Source: a bacterium HR36 (GTDB lineage Bacteria > Planctomycetota > Planctomycetia > Gemmatales > HRBIN36). Taken from it: a stretch of DNA of 6,494 bases. The notes below the pieces were generated by a model. That model searched no databases and had not been told where the DNA came from. It saw only the letters and a program-made list of their open reading frames with translations. The stretch spans positions 1 to 6,494 of the forward strand of contig BEIM01000208.1 in assembly GCA_002898995.1 (NCBI GenBank). The letters are read 5' to 3'. Positions 1 to 5,607 of the stretch are shown here, piece after piece (within the stretch, counting starts at the first letter, position 1; the number at the start of each line of letters is the position of its first letter). Position numbers and translations under genes: made by a program.

Positions 1-540
1 ATGGAAGCGATTGCGGCTGCGCGGGCTGCTAATGTTACGGTAAGCATCGATCTCAATTATCGGGCCAAGCTCTGGAGCACCGAAGAGGCTTATCGCTGGA
101 TGCACCAGTTTGTACAACAGGCTCAAGTACTGATAACTACCGAGGAGGATGCTAATAAGGTTTTGCGGATCGCGGAGACTGACTATGCTCTGGTAGCGCG
201 ACGTTTGGCGGAGACGTATCCGAACCTGCAAGTAGTAGCCATTACATTGCGCGAAAACCCCCTGGTGTGGCTCAACAAATGGACGGCCATTGCCTATGCG
301 AGCGGGAAGCTTTATCAGACGCGCACTTATGAGGTGGAGATTGTCGATCGTCTAGGAGCGGGAGATGCCTTCGCGGCTGGGCTCATTCACGGGTTATTAG
401 AAAACGATGTACAGAAAGGATTGGATTGGGGCGTGGCTATAAGCGCGCTAAAACACAGCATCCCAGGGGATTTTGCCTGGGTGACCGCAACTGAAGTGGA
501 AGGGCTGCTTAGTTCGCCCCAACTAAGAATTAGCCGCTAG
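1..540 (+). CDS. PfkB-family sugar kinase, probably 2-keto-3-deoxygluconate kinase (5'-truncated)
   Basis: Cytoplasmic carbohydrate kinase of the ribokinase/PfkB family, which transfers phosphate from ATP to a sugar or sugar acid. Seen: the segment DLNYR (visible residues 17-21) fits the D-x-N-x-R sugar-binding motif of KDG kinases. DRLGAGDAF (116-124) is the PfkB signature 2, with Asp122 as the expected catalytic base and GAGD forming the anion hole. ALKHSIPGDF (149-158) is the C-terminal motif typical of KDG-kinase-like members. Family members are about 300-360 residues, so roughly the first half, including the N-terminal Gly-rich and lid regions, lies upstream. The ATG at base 1 is therefore probably an internal methionine, not the real start. 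The TAG stop (538-540) overlaps the stop of the convergent lipoprotein gene. KDG kinase (kdgK) is my best assignment; fructokinase or another PfkB sugar kinase is possible. Confidence 0.88.
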   Translation: MEAIAAARAANVTVSIDLNYRAKLWSTEEAYRWMHQFVQQAQVLITTEEDANKVLRIAETDYALVARRLAETYPNLQVVAITLRENPLVWLNKWTAIAYASGKLYQTRTYEVEIVDRLGAGDAFAAGLIHGLLENDVQKGLDWGVAISALKHSIPGDFAWVTATEVEGLLSSPQLRISR

Positions 541-1469
541 CGTCTAAATTCGGGCGGCATATAGGTGGCAGAGGAAATAGGAGCAGCGCGGGCTAAGTCA
601 ATTTCTTGGACGCCTGGTTTCGGCGGTCTGACGAACATGTCGCCAGTGTTGCCAGGCTGCAAAATGTTAACGTGAGCTCGGTCCAATTTCAGAGCAATTT
701 CCAGTTGCTCGGACGGGCAACGGAGCGTGATTTTACGGGGTACCAAATAAGGGCCCATGTCGCGGTGATATTCGGTGATTTCCGCTGACCAAATCACTGT
801 GCCTTGCGGGGAGCGCAAACTCATGGCTGTAATGCGTCCCGCCAGAGGGCCGCGCGTGGAGACAGTAATGCTTTTCACCAAGGCCTGGCCTTGCGGTGAA
901 ACGATCTGAGTGCTTAGCACCATACTATCTCCACGTTCTTGCACATGGTACTGATTGGCCGGGCCAATTTCCTGCACGCACAAGGCTTGCGCTAACCAAT
1001 CGGGATGGACCGGGATGCGTAAGCTACGAACGTTGGGCAGATCATCATAGGCGCAGCGGTAAATGGCGTTGCTCTTATCATGACGAAACCAGAACCAGAA
1101 CTCGCGGTCATTCGATCCGAGATCGGCTTGGTCTTGCAATCCCGCGTGGGCGATCAGCCGAAAACTACGAGGCTTGAGGTAAGCAAGCATACCGCTGGCG
1201 CCGAAGGTCTGCTGCCCTTGCTTAACCGTAATGTCCACGCTGTCGAAACGCAGCGACTGGATTTTGCGAGCATTGGTATCCAAATAAGCCACGACTTGCT
1301 CAACATTGGGGCGAAAACTTCCCCAGGGAGGCGGTGGCTCGCGGTGGCCGGTCCAAGAACTGCATCCTGCTAGGCACATAACCAGCCAGCACATTCCCAG
1401 CAACAAAAGTGGACGAGCCGATCGGGCGATGTTGGCTGGCAAACTGGGTACTTTATTTCGCTTCTGCAT
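537..1469 (-). CDS. Putative lipoprotein with LolA/DUF4292-like body
   Basis: 310-residue exported lipoprotein of unknown function. Seen: a basic N-terminus (residues 1-19), a hydrophobic segment (20-34) and a lipobox LAGC with Cys36 followed by Ser-Ser, so lipidation and probable outer-membrane sorting are expected. A Pro-rich linker (45-48) follows. The rest is beta-rich, with a helix around YLDTNARKIQSL (62-73) and a segment DLGSNDREFWFWFRHD (116-131) resembling the LolA/LolB/DUF4292 half-barrel fold, which binds lipid or lipoprotein acyl chains. The open frame extends upstream to 1613, but that extension overlaps the previous gene and would bury the signal peptide. The ATG at 1469 fits the signal peptide exactly. 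It lies 10 nt after the stop of the upstream gene with only a weak GAG as ribosome site, suggesting translational coupling. The 3' end converges on the kinase gene. Fold assignment is by eye; function unknown. Confidence 0.85.
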   Translation of the reverse strand: MQKRNKVPSLPANIARSARPLLLLGMCWLVMCLAGCSSWTGHREPPPPWGSFRPNVEQVVAYLDTNARKIQSLRFDSVDITVKQGQQTFGASGMLAYLKPRSFRLIAHAGLQDQADLGSNDREFWFWFRHDKSNAIYRCAYDDLPNVRSLRIPVHPDWLAQALCVQEIGPANQYHVQERGDSMVLSTQIVSPQGQALVKSITVSTRGPLAGRITAMSLRSPQGTVIWSAEITEYHRDMGPYLVPRKITLRCPSEQLEIALKLDRAHVNILQPGNTGDMFVRPPKPGVQEIDLARAAPISSATYMPPEFRR

Positions 1470-1479
1470 GTTCAGCTCG

Positions 1480-1971
1480 CTAAGAAATAGCCAGCAGCTC
1501 CTGAATCTGCTGCTGCACGAGCTCGAGGTCGCCTTCGGAAAGGCCGGGATTGAGGACTTCGTAGTCCTGTCGAGTGCGCGGGCAGCGTAAGCGAAGAAGC
1601 TCCGTACCGTCACGCCAGTCCACTGCTAAAAGGCGTAAGCGTTTGCGGCGGATCAGCAGCAGCGCCAGCACATAGCGCATCTGGAGCAATTGCGGTTCCT
1701 GGCGGTCGGCCAATTGCAGGAAGCAATCCCAGAGCGTATCATCAGAATAAACAATACGCGGTTTTCGTTCTACCGGTGGCACCCGCGCCCGCCAGAAACA
1801 AAAGGCTCCAGCGGGTGGACCTTGCCAAGCCTCGACAGAGTAATCCTCGCGGACCAGTTGACCATCTCGCTCATATAACACGCTGTAGCATACCTCGCCT
1901 GGTTGCAACTCGCGCCCAGTACGGGCACAACGACGGGTGCTTTCCTGAATTCGGTATTGCGCTCCCAGCAT
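1480..1971 (-). CDS. Conserved hypothetical protein (planctomycete-type, Cys-containing)
   Basis: 163-residue soluble protein with no signal peptide or convincing membrane span. I recognise the style of the N-terminal motif from planctomycete hypothetical proteins but know no function. Seen: C-A-R-T-G-R-E-L-Q-P-G-E (residues 15-26), then DYSVEAWQGPPAGAFCFWRARVP from about residue 43. These form a compact N-terminal module with Cys15, Cys28 and Cys58, so a small metal-binding or treble-clef-like fold is possible but unproven. The middle (90-120) is an Arg/Leu-rich helix (MRYVLALLLIRRKRLRLL), and the C-terminus (145-161) is an acidic amphipathic helix. The ATG at 1971 has an AGGA site at 1978-1981 with 6-nt spacing, which supports this start. 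It is the first gene of a two-gene unit with the lipoprotein 10 nt downstream, so a shared role at the envelope is plausible. Confidence 0.82.
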   Translation of the reverse strand: MLGAQYRIQESTRRCARTGRELQPGEVCYSVLYERDGQLVREDYSVEAWQGPPAGAFCFWRARVPPVERKPRIVYSDDTLWDCFLQLADRQEPQLLQMRYVLALLLIRRKRLRLLAVDWRDGTELLRLRCPRTRQDYEVLNPGLSEGDLELVQQQIQELLAIS

Positions 1972-2028
1972 AGCCGTTCCTGCAATTATCGCCCCATCGG
2001 AAGAAGACCGTGCTAAGACGCTCCCTTT

Positions 2029-2039
2029 CGATACTATCG
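2029..2039. repeat. Short dyad CGATA-C-TATCG upstream of the hypothetical/lipoprotein unit
   Basis: Perfect 5-bp inverted repeat around one central base, about 60 nt upstream of the start at 1971, in a 215-nt gene-free gap (1972-2186). On the minus strand TAGTAT within it, with TTGCAA 18 nt further upstream, is a weak sigma-70-like pair. An operator or promoter role is only a suggestion; such short dyads also arise by chance. Confidence 0.2.
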
Positions 2040-2052
2040 GATCGGCGCCATT

Positions 2053-2067
2053 CCTTGCAAGGGCAAG
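2053..2067. repeat. 10-bp palindrome with overlapping hairpin
   Basis: CCTTGCAAGG (2053-2062) is a perfect 10-bp palindrome. It overlaps a second possible fold, CTTGC-AAGG-GCAAG (2054-2067), with a 5-bp stem and 4-nt loop. It lies between the stop of the thioredoxin-like gene (2187) and the start of the next gene (1971). No T-run follows on the minus strand, so it does not look like a classical intrinsic terminator. The rest of 1972-2186 shows no convincing gene. Confidence 0.25.
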
Positions 2068-2186
2068 CGTGCTTCGGACTAAGCGTTACGGTAGCGTTGG
2101 TAGCGGTTGTAACTGTTGGGACAATTCTACAAGCGATCGAGGGTAGACGATTCGTCAGCAAGGTGGAGGGAGTGGAAGTGCGCGGA

Positions 2187-3611
2187 CTATTTTTTCTCGG
2201 CAATGCGGCGTAGATCGCGCCGCAGCAGCAGTGGAATCTCAGGCCCCCAACCGGTGTATTGGCCCTGTACGACTCCCTGGCCATCGAGCAAGACAAGGCG
2301 GGGAGTGGCCTCCACCTGGTAGCTAGCCCGCAATGCGCGACCGAGCAGAACCGGGTATGGCCAATCACGGCGCTGAAGCAGATCGCGAACTGCCTCGCGG
2401 TCCTCTTCCATAAACAAGACAACGGGGCGCATGTCCCACTCAGGATTGTTTTGCACCAGGCGCTGGACCTGAAGAAGCACCTCGCGACTGAGATCGGAGC
2501 GGGGTTGGAGAAAGAGTAGCAACGTAGGCCGGCCACGGAATTGTCGCAGGGAAACGTTTTGCCCGGTGCGCCAATCGGGAACGAGGAACTCAGGAGCCGC
2601 TTTGCCGATTTCCAGACCGGCTGGAACATCCTGGGCAGCCACGGGAGTGACCTCCCTGCGCGAGGCCGCCTCCGCCGTCCGCGCCAGACGCTGCAACGCG
2701 AGGCGATACGGCGTCGCTGGCCCGACCTGAGCTTGTTCAGCGTGGCGAACCAGAGCGAGAAAGTCCTCGGGTTTGGCCGCTCGCCCGGGCGTCAGCAGAT
2801 CACGCAGTTGATCCTGCAATTGGGCCGTCAGGCGAATATCGCGCTTGCAATCTTCGAGGAGCCGGGGTTCGTAACGCAAAGAGCTAACCAACTCATAGCG
2901 TGTGATGATGCTGCCGGTAGCCTGGACATGAGCAGGTTCGCGGCGAGCGATTTCGCGCTCCACGCGCTGAGCAATACCAAGTCGCGGCTCCAACCAGATG
3001 ACATCCCGGCGATACCAGGCGCGTCGGTCGGCCCGGGGCTTCTCCCAATCTTCGCTCTTTTGCACACGCAATAACTTGACGCAGGTTGTGCCTGCCAGGT
3101 TCTCGCGGCGAACGACGCGCCACTCTTCAACAGGCTGGCCTGGCTCCGTGTGCTGCCAGGTCTGACCCTCCTTCCAAGCAGGTGTTCTTGGAAAACGCGC
3201 CACGAAACCGCATTCCCAGGTGGTGGGCGCCTCCAAGGAAACAGTAGGTGGCATGCGATTCGGCGCGATGATTTCGCCCAGCGCTGTCACCCAGGCTACT
3301 TCCAATCGCACCGTACCATTTTCGGGCTGAGCAAGTCCAGCAGTTTTCGGGCGTAAGAGTGTCAGGAACGCTACTTCGACATCGTCCCCGCGCTGTTCTA
3401 AAGCCAGGGCGCGGACCTCTAACGCGTATTCCCTGCGAAATTGAACGCCGCGACCGCTAGCCGTCTCGTGCACTTCACCGCGATAAAGCAATTCCTGACC
3501 CACCGGCCAGTGCAAGTGAATCTGCCACTGGGTTGTGGCAGCACAGCACAAGGCGGCCATCGCCAAACTGATAATCACGGCCCGCGGCTTCCTGGCCTGT
3601 ATCCTTCCCAT
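2187..3611 (-). CDS. Exported protein with C-terminal thioredoxin/TlpA-like domain lacking the redox cysteines
   Basis: 474-residue protein predicted to be exported. Seen: an Arg/Lys-rich N-terminus and hydrophobic stretch AVIISLAMAALCCAA (11-25) form a Sec signal peptide. No valid lipobox is present (Leu precedes Cys22). Residues 28-250 are beta-rich and not assigned. Residues 251-325 are a helical, charged linker. Residues 332-474 read as a TlpA/AhpC-TSA-type thioredoxin fold: GKAAPEF (336-342), SLRQFRGRPTLLLFL (354-368), ATPRLVLLD (435-443) with Pro437 as the usual cis-proline, then QGVVQGQYTGW. In register with the WCPPC of TlpA proteins the sequence is R-S-D-L-S, so both cysteines are serines (372 and 375). 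Disulfide exchange is therefore unlikely, and a binding or scaffolding role is more probable. The ATG at 3611 has GAGG at 3619-3622, 7 nt upstream, supporting the start. It is probably monocistronic from its own promoter. Confidence 0.85.
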   Translation of the reverse strand: MGRIQARKPRAVIISLAMAALCCAATTQWQIHLHWPVGQELLYRGEVHETASGRGVQFRREYALEVRALALEQRGDDVEVAFLTLLRPKTAGLAQPENGTVRLEVAWVTALGEIIAPNRMPPTVSLEAPTTWECGFVARFPRTPAWKEGQTWQHTEPGQPVEEWRVVRRENLAGTTCVKLLRVQKSEDWEKPRADRRAWYRRDVIWLEPRLGIAQRVEREIARREPAHVQATGSIITRYELVSSLRYEPRLLEDCKRDIRLTAQLQDQLRDLLTPGRAAKPEDFLALVRHAEQAQVGPATPYRLALQRLARTAEAASRREVTPVAAQDVPAGLEIGKAAPEFLVPDWRTGQNVSLRQFRGRPTLLLFLQPRSDLSREVLLQVQRLVQNNPEWDMRPVVLFMEEDREAVRDLLQRRDWPYPVLLGRALRASYQVEATPRLVLLDGQGVVQGQYTGWGPEIPLLLRRDLRRIAEKK

Positions 3612-3626
3612 TCGCCTGCCTCTGTT

Positions 3627-3642
3627 CAGGGCCAGGTCCCTG
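3627..3642. repeat. Hairpin in the leader of the thioredoxin-like gene
   Basis: CAGGG-CCAGGT-CCCTG (plus strand) forms a perfect 5-bp stem with a 6-nt loop. It ends about 5 nt upstream of the GAGG ribosome site (3619-3622) of the gene starting at 3611. The neighbouring CCCTGT is repeated at 3638-3643 and 3644-3649, so alternative pairings are possible. It could modulate access to the ribosome site; no direct support. Confidence 0.3.
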
Positions 3643-3649
3643 TCCCTGT

Positions 3650-3664
3650 CCGAGGATGGCTCGG
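3650..3664. repeat. Inverted repeat directly downstream of the -10 box
   Basis: CCGAG-GATGG-CTCGG is a perfect 5-bp inverted repeat with a 5-nt spacer. It begins 2 nt from the minus-strand TATAAT box (3666-3671) and spans the predicted transcription start near 3659. It could be an operator or an RNA hairpin at the very 5' end of the message. Inference only. Confidence 0.3.
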
Positions 3665-3665
3665 C

Positions 3666-3693
3666 ATTATAATACGGGCCGCTGGTTATGCAA
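3666..3693 (-). promoter_or_regulatory. Candidate sigma-70-type promoter for the thioredoxin-like gene
   Basis: On the minus strand, a consensus -10 box TATAAT (3671-3666) is preceded by TTGCAT (3693-3688) at 16-nt spacing. The -10 is perfect; the -35 keeps only the TTG. The predicted start near 3659 leaves a leader of about 48 nt before the ATG at 3611. The position, in a gene-free gap just upstream of a gene on the same strand, favours it. A TATAAT also reads on the plus strand (3668-3673) because the sequence is nearly symmetrical, but no plus-strand gene follows. Confidence 0.5.
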
Positions 3694-3730
3694 CATCACT
3701 TACCTTACTGGCTAACTGAATCTGCGCTCG

Positions 3731-3755
3731 ACCGCATTCCCAAGCGGGGAGCGGT
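3731..3755. terminator. Hairpin downstream of the Lon-CARF gene, possible terminator
   Basis: Plus strand: ACCGC, bulged A, TTCCC, loop AAGC, GGGGA, GCGGT. This gives about 10 bp of stem with one G-U pair and one bulge. It lies 43 nt beyond the stop codon at 3798 on the minus strand and about 60 nt before the promoter of the next gene, where a transcript end is expected. No T-run follows on the minus strand, so intrinsic termination would be weak. It may instead be a 3'-end stabilising structure. Confidence 0.35.
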
Positions 3756-3797
3756 GAGGGTGAGCCCGCCACGGTACGTTCAAACATCGCGTGCACA

Positions 3798-5135
3798 TCA
3801 TTCGCGGCGCCAGCACACTAGCTTTTCGCTGCCCGGCACTGGCCGCCCATTGGTCTGCTTGCTGTCCACGTAGAGTATCCAACTCCCCATGGGGGCCGCA
3901 CTGAACAGGTGCAGCGACATGGGCTTCTTCCCAGGCGTGATATCTACGAGGAGTTTTTCGGGCGGGCATTCTTGCCAGACTTCGAGCTGGCGAAAAGTGG
4001 CCACCATGGTCTCGTCGTGAAAAGGCAGCCACCTGGCGTCGCTTATGTCGGTGAATCGCCGCAACAAATTCCGCACGGTATCCACGCTGGTCGCGATGAT
4101 GCGATCGTGGGGCGTGTACAGGAAAACGCATTTGGTGACCGCAAAGACCCTGGGAACAAGCAAGGCCAGATTCCAGCTCTGGCTCAACACGGTTACCAAT
4201 ACTTGCGGCTGGCAGGCAGGGTAATTGGTCTGCCATTGATTGCGGAGTTTGCACGACAAATACGGCAGCAGACATTCGCAGTAATATTCGAAATGTTCCG
4301 AGGGGCGAAGCTGCCGCATGTACCAGGAAACGCATCGCTGAAAGGATTCTTCGTCCTGAGGGGAACACGCGGGTCGAACGTCCAGGGAACTCAGATACTC
4401 GCTGAGGACATCCGGAAGATTGCTGCTGGCCTGGCGAAGCTTGCACACGATATCCTGGTACTCACTAGGGACTTCGTTGTCCTGTTCATTGGGGATATAG
4501 AAACGTCGCACACCAAATTTGCGAGCCAAAGCCAGCTTTTCTGGTAAATGACCGACGCGTCGAATTCCGTTTTTAGAATCCCAGCGAGCGGATACCCAAA
4601 CATGTTCATCAGGTTGGCCGTCGTTCTGGGCCAGGTAAAGTCCCCCAGCTAGTGCGACCCAGCCCGATTCGAAGCTGAGCTGATCATCCCAGGCACTGAA
4701 ATCAGGTTGGTCTGCCGACGGTGCGAAGTTGGGATGCAGGAACAAGTTCCACTGGCGATATTCCGCTTGCTTGAAATTGATCGCTAACTCCGTGCGCACT
4801 GTATCCGCCAAAGCCTGCAACTTGGGTGGCAAGCGTGGGTCTTTGTCTTCGCGTCGCTGCCATTGCAGCGGGAGCACAAACGCGGGCCGCAGCACTGGGT
4901 ACTTGTCGGGGGCATGCAAGGCCATGACGATCCAGCACGAGCCGCGATCTTGAGGCAACTGAGGTGAAGAAAAATGCCAGTTTGCCTCCGCTTCCATCAG
5001 TCGCACGGCTTGCTCGCAAAACCACAGGGGCGCAAGATTGCCGAAGAATGTGAATAACTCCAACCACTGCCCAGGCTTGATTTCGGTCGGCGGTGTTCCC
5101 AATAAGTCCTTTATCTGCTGCGGCGTGCTAACCAT
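3798..5135 (-). CDS. Lon-like protease domain fused to a CARF-like domain
   Basis: 445-residue cytoplasmic protein, read as a nucleotide-activated protease. No signal peptide or membrane span. Residues 1-95 are unassigned. Lon (S16)-like module about 100-235: helix QALADTVRTELA (107-118), WNLFLHP (129-135, position of the Lon strand before the nucleophile), ESGWVALAGGLYLA with Ser157, then VGHLPEKLALARKFGVRRFYIPNEQD with Lys200. The Ser-Lys separation is 43 residues, as in E. coli Lon (Ser679/Lys722), and GGLxEK / aaxxG / ilPxeN are recognisable. CARF-like module about 305-445: VLVTVLS (312-318), CVFLYTPHD (336-344), LLVDITPGKKPMSLHL (395-410, the D-x-T-x-G-x-K-x-M type ligand loop), WILYVDS (419-425), and a C-terminal PVPGSEKL as in TIGR02710/DUF1887-type proteins. 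Start: ATG 5135 with GAGGA 7 nt upstream; an upstream TTG at 5177 lacks such a site. CARF domains bind cyclic oligoadenylates in type III CRISPR systems, but no cas gene is visible here. Domain calls were made by eye. Confidence 0.75.
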   Translation of the reverse strand: MVSTPQQIKDLLGTPPTEIKPGQWLELFTFFGNLAPLWFCEQAVRLMEAEANWHFSSPQLPQDRGSCWIVMALHAPDKYPVLRPAFVLPLQWQRREDKDPRLPPKLQALADTVRTELAINFKQAEYRQWNLFLHPNFAPSADQPDFSAWDDQLSFESGWVALAGGLYLAQNDGQPDEHVWVSARWDSKNGIRRVGHLPEKLALARKFGVRRFYIPNEQDNEVPSEYQDIVCKLRQASSNLPDVLSEYLSSLDVRPACSPQDEESFQRCVSWYMRQLRPSEHFEYYCECLLPYLSCKLRNQWQTNYPACQPQVLVTVLSQSWNLALLVPRVFAVTKCVFLYTPHDRIIATSVDTVRNLLRRFTDISDARWLPFHDETMVATFRQLEVWQECPPEKLLVDITPGKKPMSLHLFSAAPMGSWILYVDSKQTNGRPVPGSEKLVCWRRE

Positions 5136-5142
5136 GATAGAT

Positions 5143-5147
5143 TCCTC
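5143..5147 (-). promoter_or_regulatory. Ribosome-binding site fixing the Lon-CARF start
   Basis: GAGGA on the minus strand, 7 nt before the ATG at 5135. It decides the start in favour of this ATG over the in-frame TTG at 5177, which would add 14 residues (MVGHITCPRSEESI) and has no purine-rich site at the right distance. Confidence 0.7.
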
Positions 5148-5426
5148 GGACCTTGGGCAAGTGATATGACCAACCAACAGAGCAAGGATGTTACCCTGCG
5201 TTCGCCTCTTCTGCTGCTCCGACCGCTTCGCATATTATGGTACCAATTCACACGAGATTCGTCAGAGGTTTTTTGCCCGCAAGCACGGACTGCTGTCGAA
5301 CGGTCAAGCCCAGCGGTTAGCGCCACCATGATCCGTAGGCCGGCTCCCGTGTAAACGTTATCGGCGCCTTCGCAATGCCAGCTTCGTAAGCACAGTAGCC
5401 ATGCAGTTTTCGGACCAATACAGCCG

Positions 5427-5453
5427 CCAGCCAATTGGAAAAACCAAAGCTGG
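5427..5453. repeat. Nested inverted repeat overlapping the efflux promoter (possible operator)
   Basis: CCAGC, caa, TTGG, aaaaa, CCAA, a, GCTGG: two nested inverted repeats (5 bp outer, 4 bp inner) around an A5 centre. It covers the candidate -35 box and most of the spacer of the promoter ahead of the efflux adaptor gene. That is the usual position for a repressor operator of TetR/MarR-type efflux regulation. No regulator gene is visible in the window. Confidence 0.4.
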
Positions 5454-5463
5454 GGCCTATTAT
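5435..5463 (+). promoter_or_regulatory. Candidate sigma-70-type promoter for the efflux adaptor gene
   Basis: TTGGAA (5435-5440) and TATTAT (5458-5463) are separated by exactly 17 nt, matching 4/6 and 5/6 consensus positions. The predicted transcription start near 5470 gives a leader of about 165 nt before the ATG at 5637, unusually long and able to fold. Confidence 0.45.
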
Positions 5464-5556
5464 GCCTATAGCCATTCGCAAGTACGAGCAACGATTGGCT
5501 GTGTTGGTTCGTTATTGGGCTTGAAGGGCTGAGGCCCCGCGCTTCCGTATGGCTCG

Positions 5557-5607
5557 GGCGGGCTTGCGGCCGATGCTCTGGTGTGCCGCGCCAGCCTTAG
5601 GCCCGCC
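5557..5607 (+). other. Potentially structured leader ahead of the efflux adaptor
   Basis: GGCGGGC (5557-5563) pairs with GCCCGCC (5601-5607), and inside it GCGGC (5566-5570) pairs with GCCGC (5585-5589). This would be a GC-rich nested stem about 15 nt upstream of the AGGA site (5623-5626). No known riboswitch class is recognised. It could control translation or simply be GC-rich leader sequence. Confidence 0.3.

Noticed and set aside
1470..1613. In-frame upstream extension of the lipoprotein gene to 1613 (48 extra residues)
   Set aside because: It overlaps the upstream gene by 134 nt and would bury the lipoprotein signal peptide; the ATG at 1469 places the signal peptide at the N-terminus.
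2010..2213. Plus-strand 67-residue frame starting with GTG, with a hydrophobic stretch
   Set aside because: Its 3' part is antisense to the end of the thioredoxin-like gene and it has no recognised family. The hydrophobicity is the kind produced by chance in a Val/Thr-coding repeat region. A tiny membrane protein cannot be fully excluded.
1871..2629. Minus-strand 252-residue open frame
   Set aside because: It overlaps two well-supported genes on the same strand in another frame; its composition (Ser/Cys/Arg-rich, no domains) is that of an out-of-frame shadow.
2541..3074. Plus-strand 177-residue open frame
   Set aside because: Lies entirely antisense to the thioredoxin-like gene and has no recognisable domain.
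3712..4446. Minus-strand 244-residue open frame
   Set aside because: Overlaps the C-terminal CARF-like coding region in a different frame; its Arg/His/Pro/Gln-rich composition is typical of a shadow.
3909..4547. Plus-strand 212-residue open frame
   Set aside because: Antisense to the Lon-CARF gene; no coherent domain motifs.
3798..5135. Recent horizontal transfer of the Lon-CARF gene suggested by lower GC
   Set aside because: Hand counts of a few lines give about 50% in the Lon-CARF gene and 62-65% in the thioredoxin-like gene, but the kinase gene is also near 48-50%. The contrast is not diagnostic, and no integrase, IS or tRNA boundary is visible.
5111..5491. Minus-strand 126-residue frame upstream of Lon-CARF, a possible small partner gene
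   Set aside because: Trp/Arg/Cys-rich with no pattern of a real protein, overlaps the Lon-CARF start out of frame, and has no convincing ribosome site. I looked for a CalpT-like or sigma-like partner here and found none.
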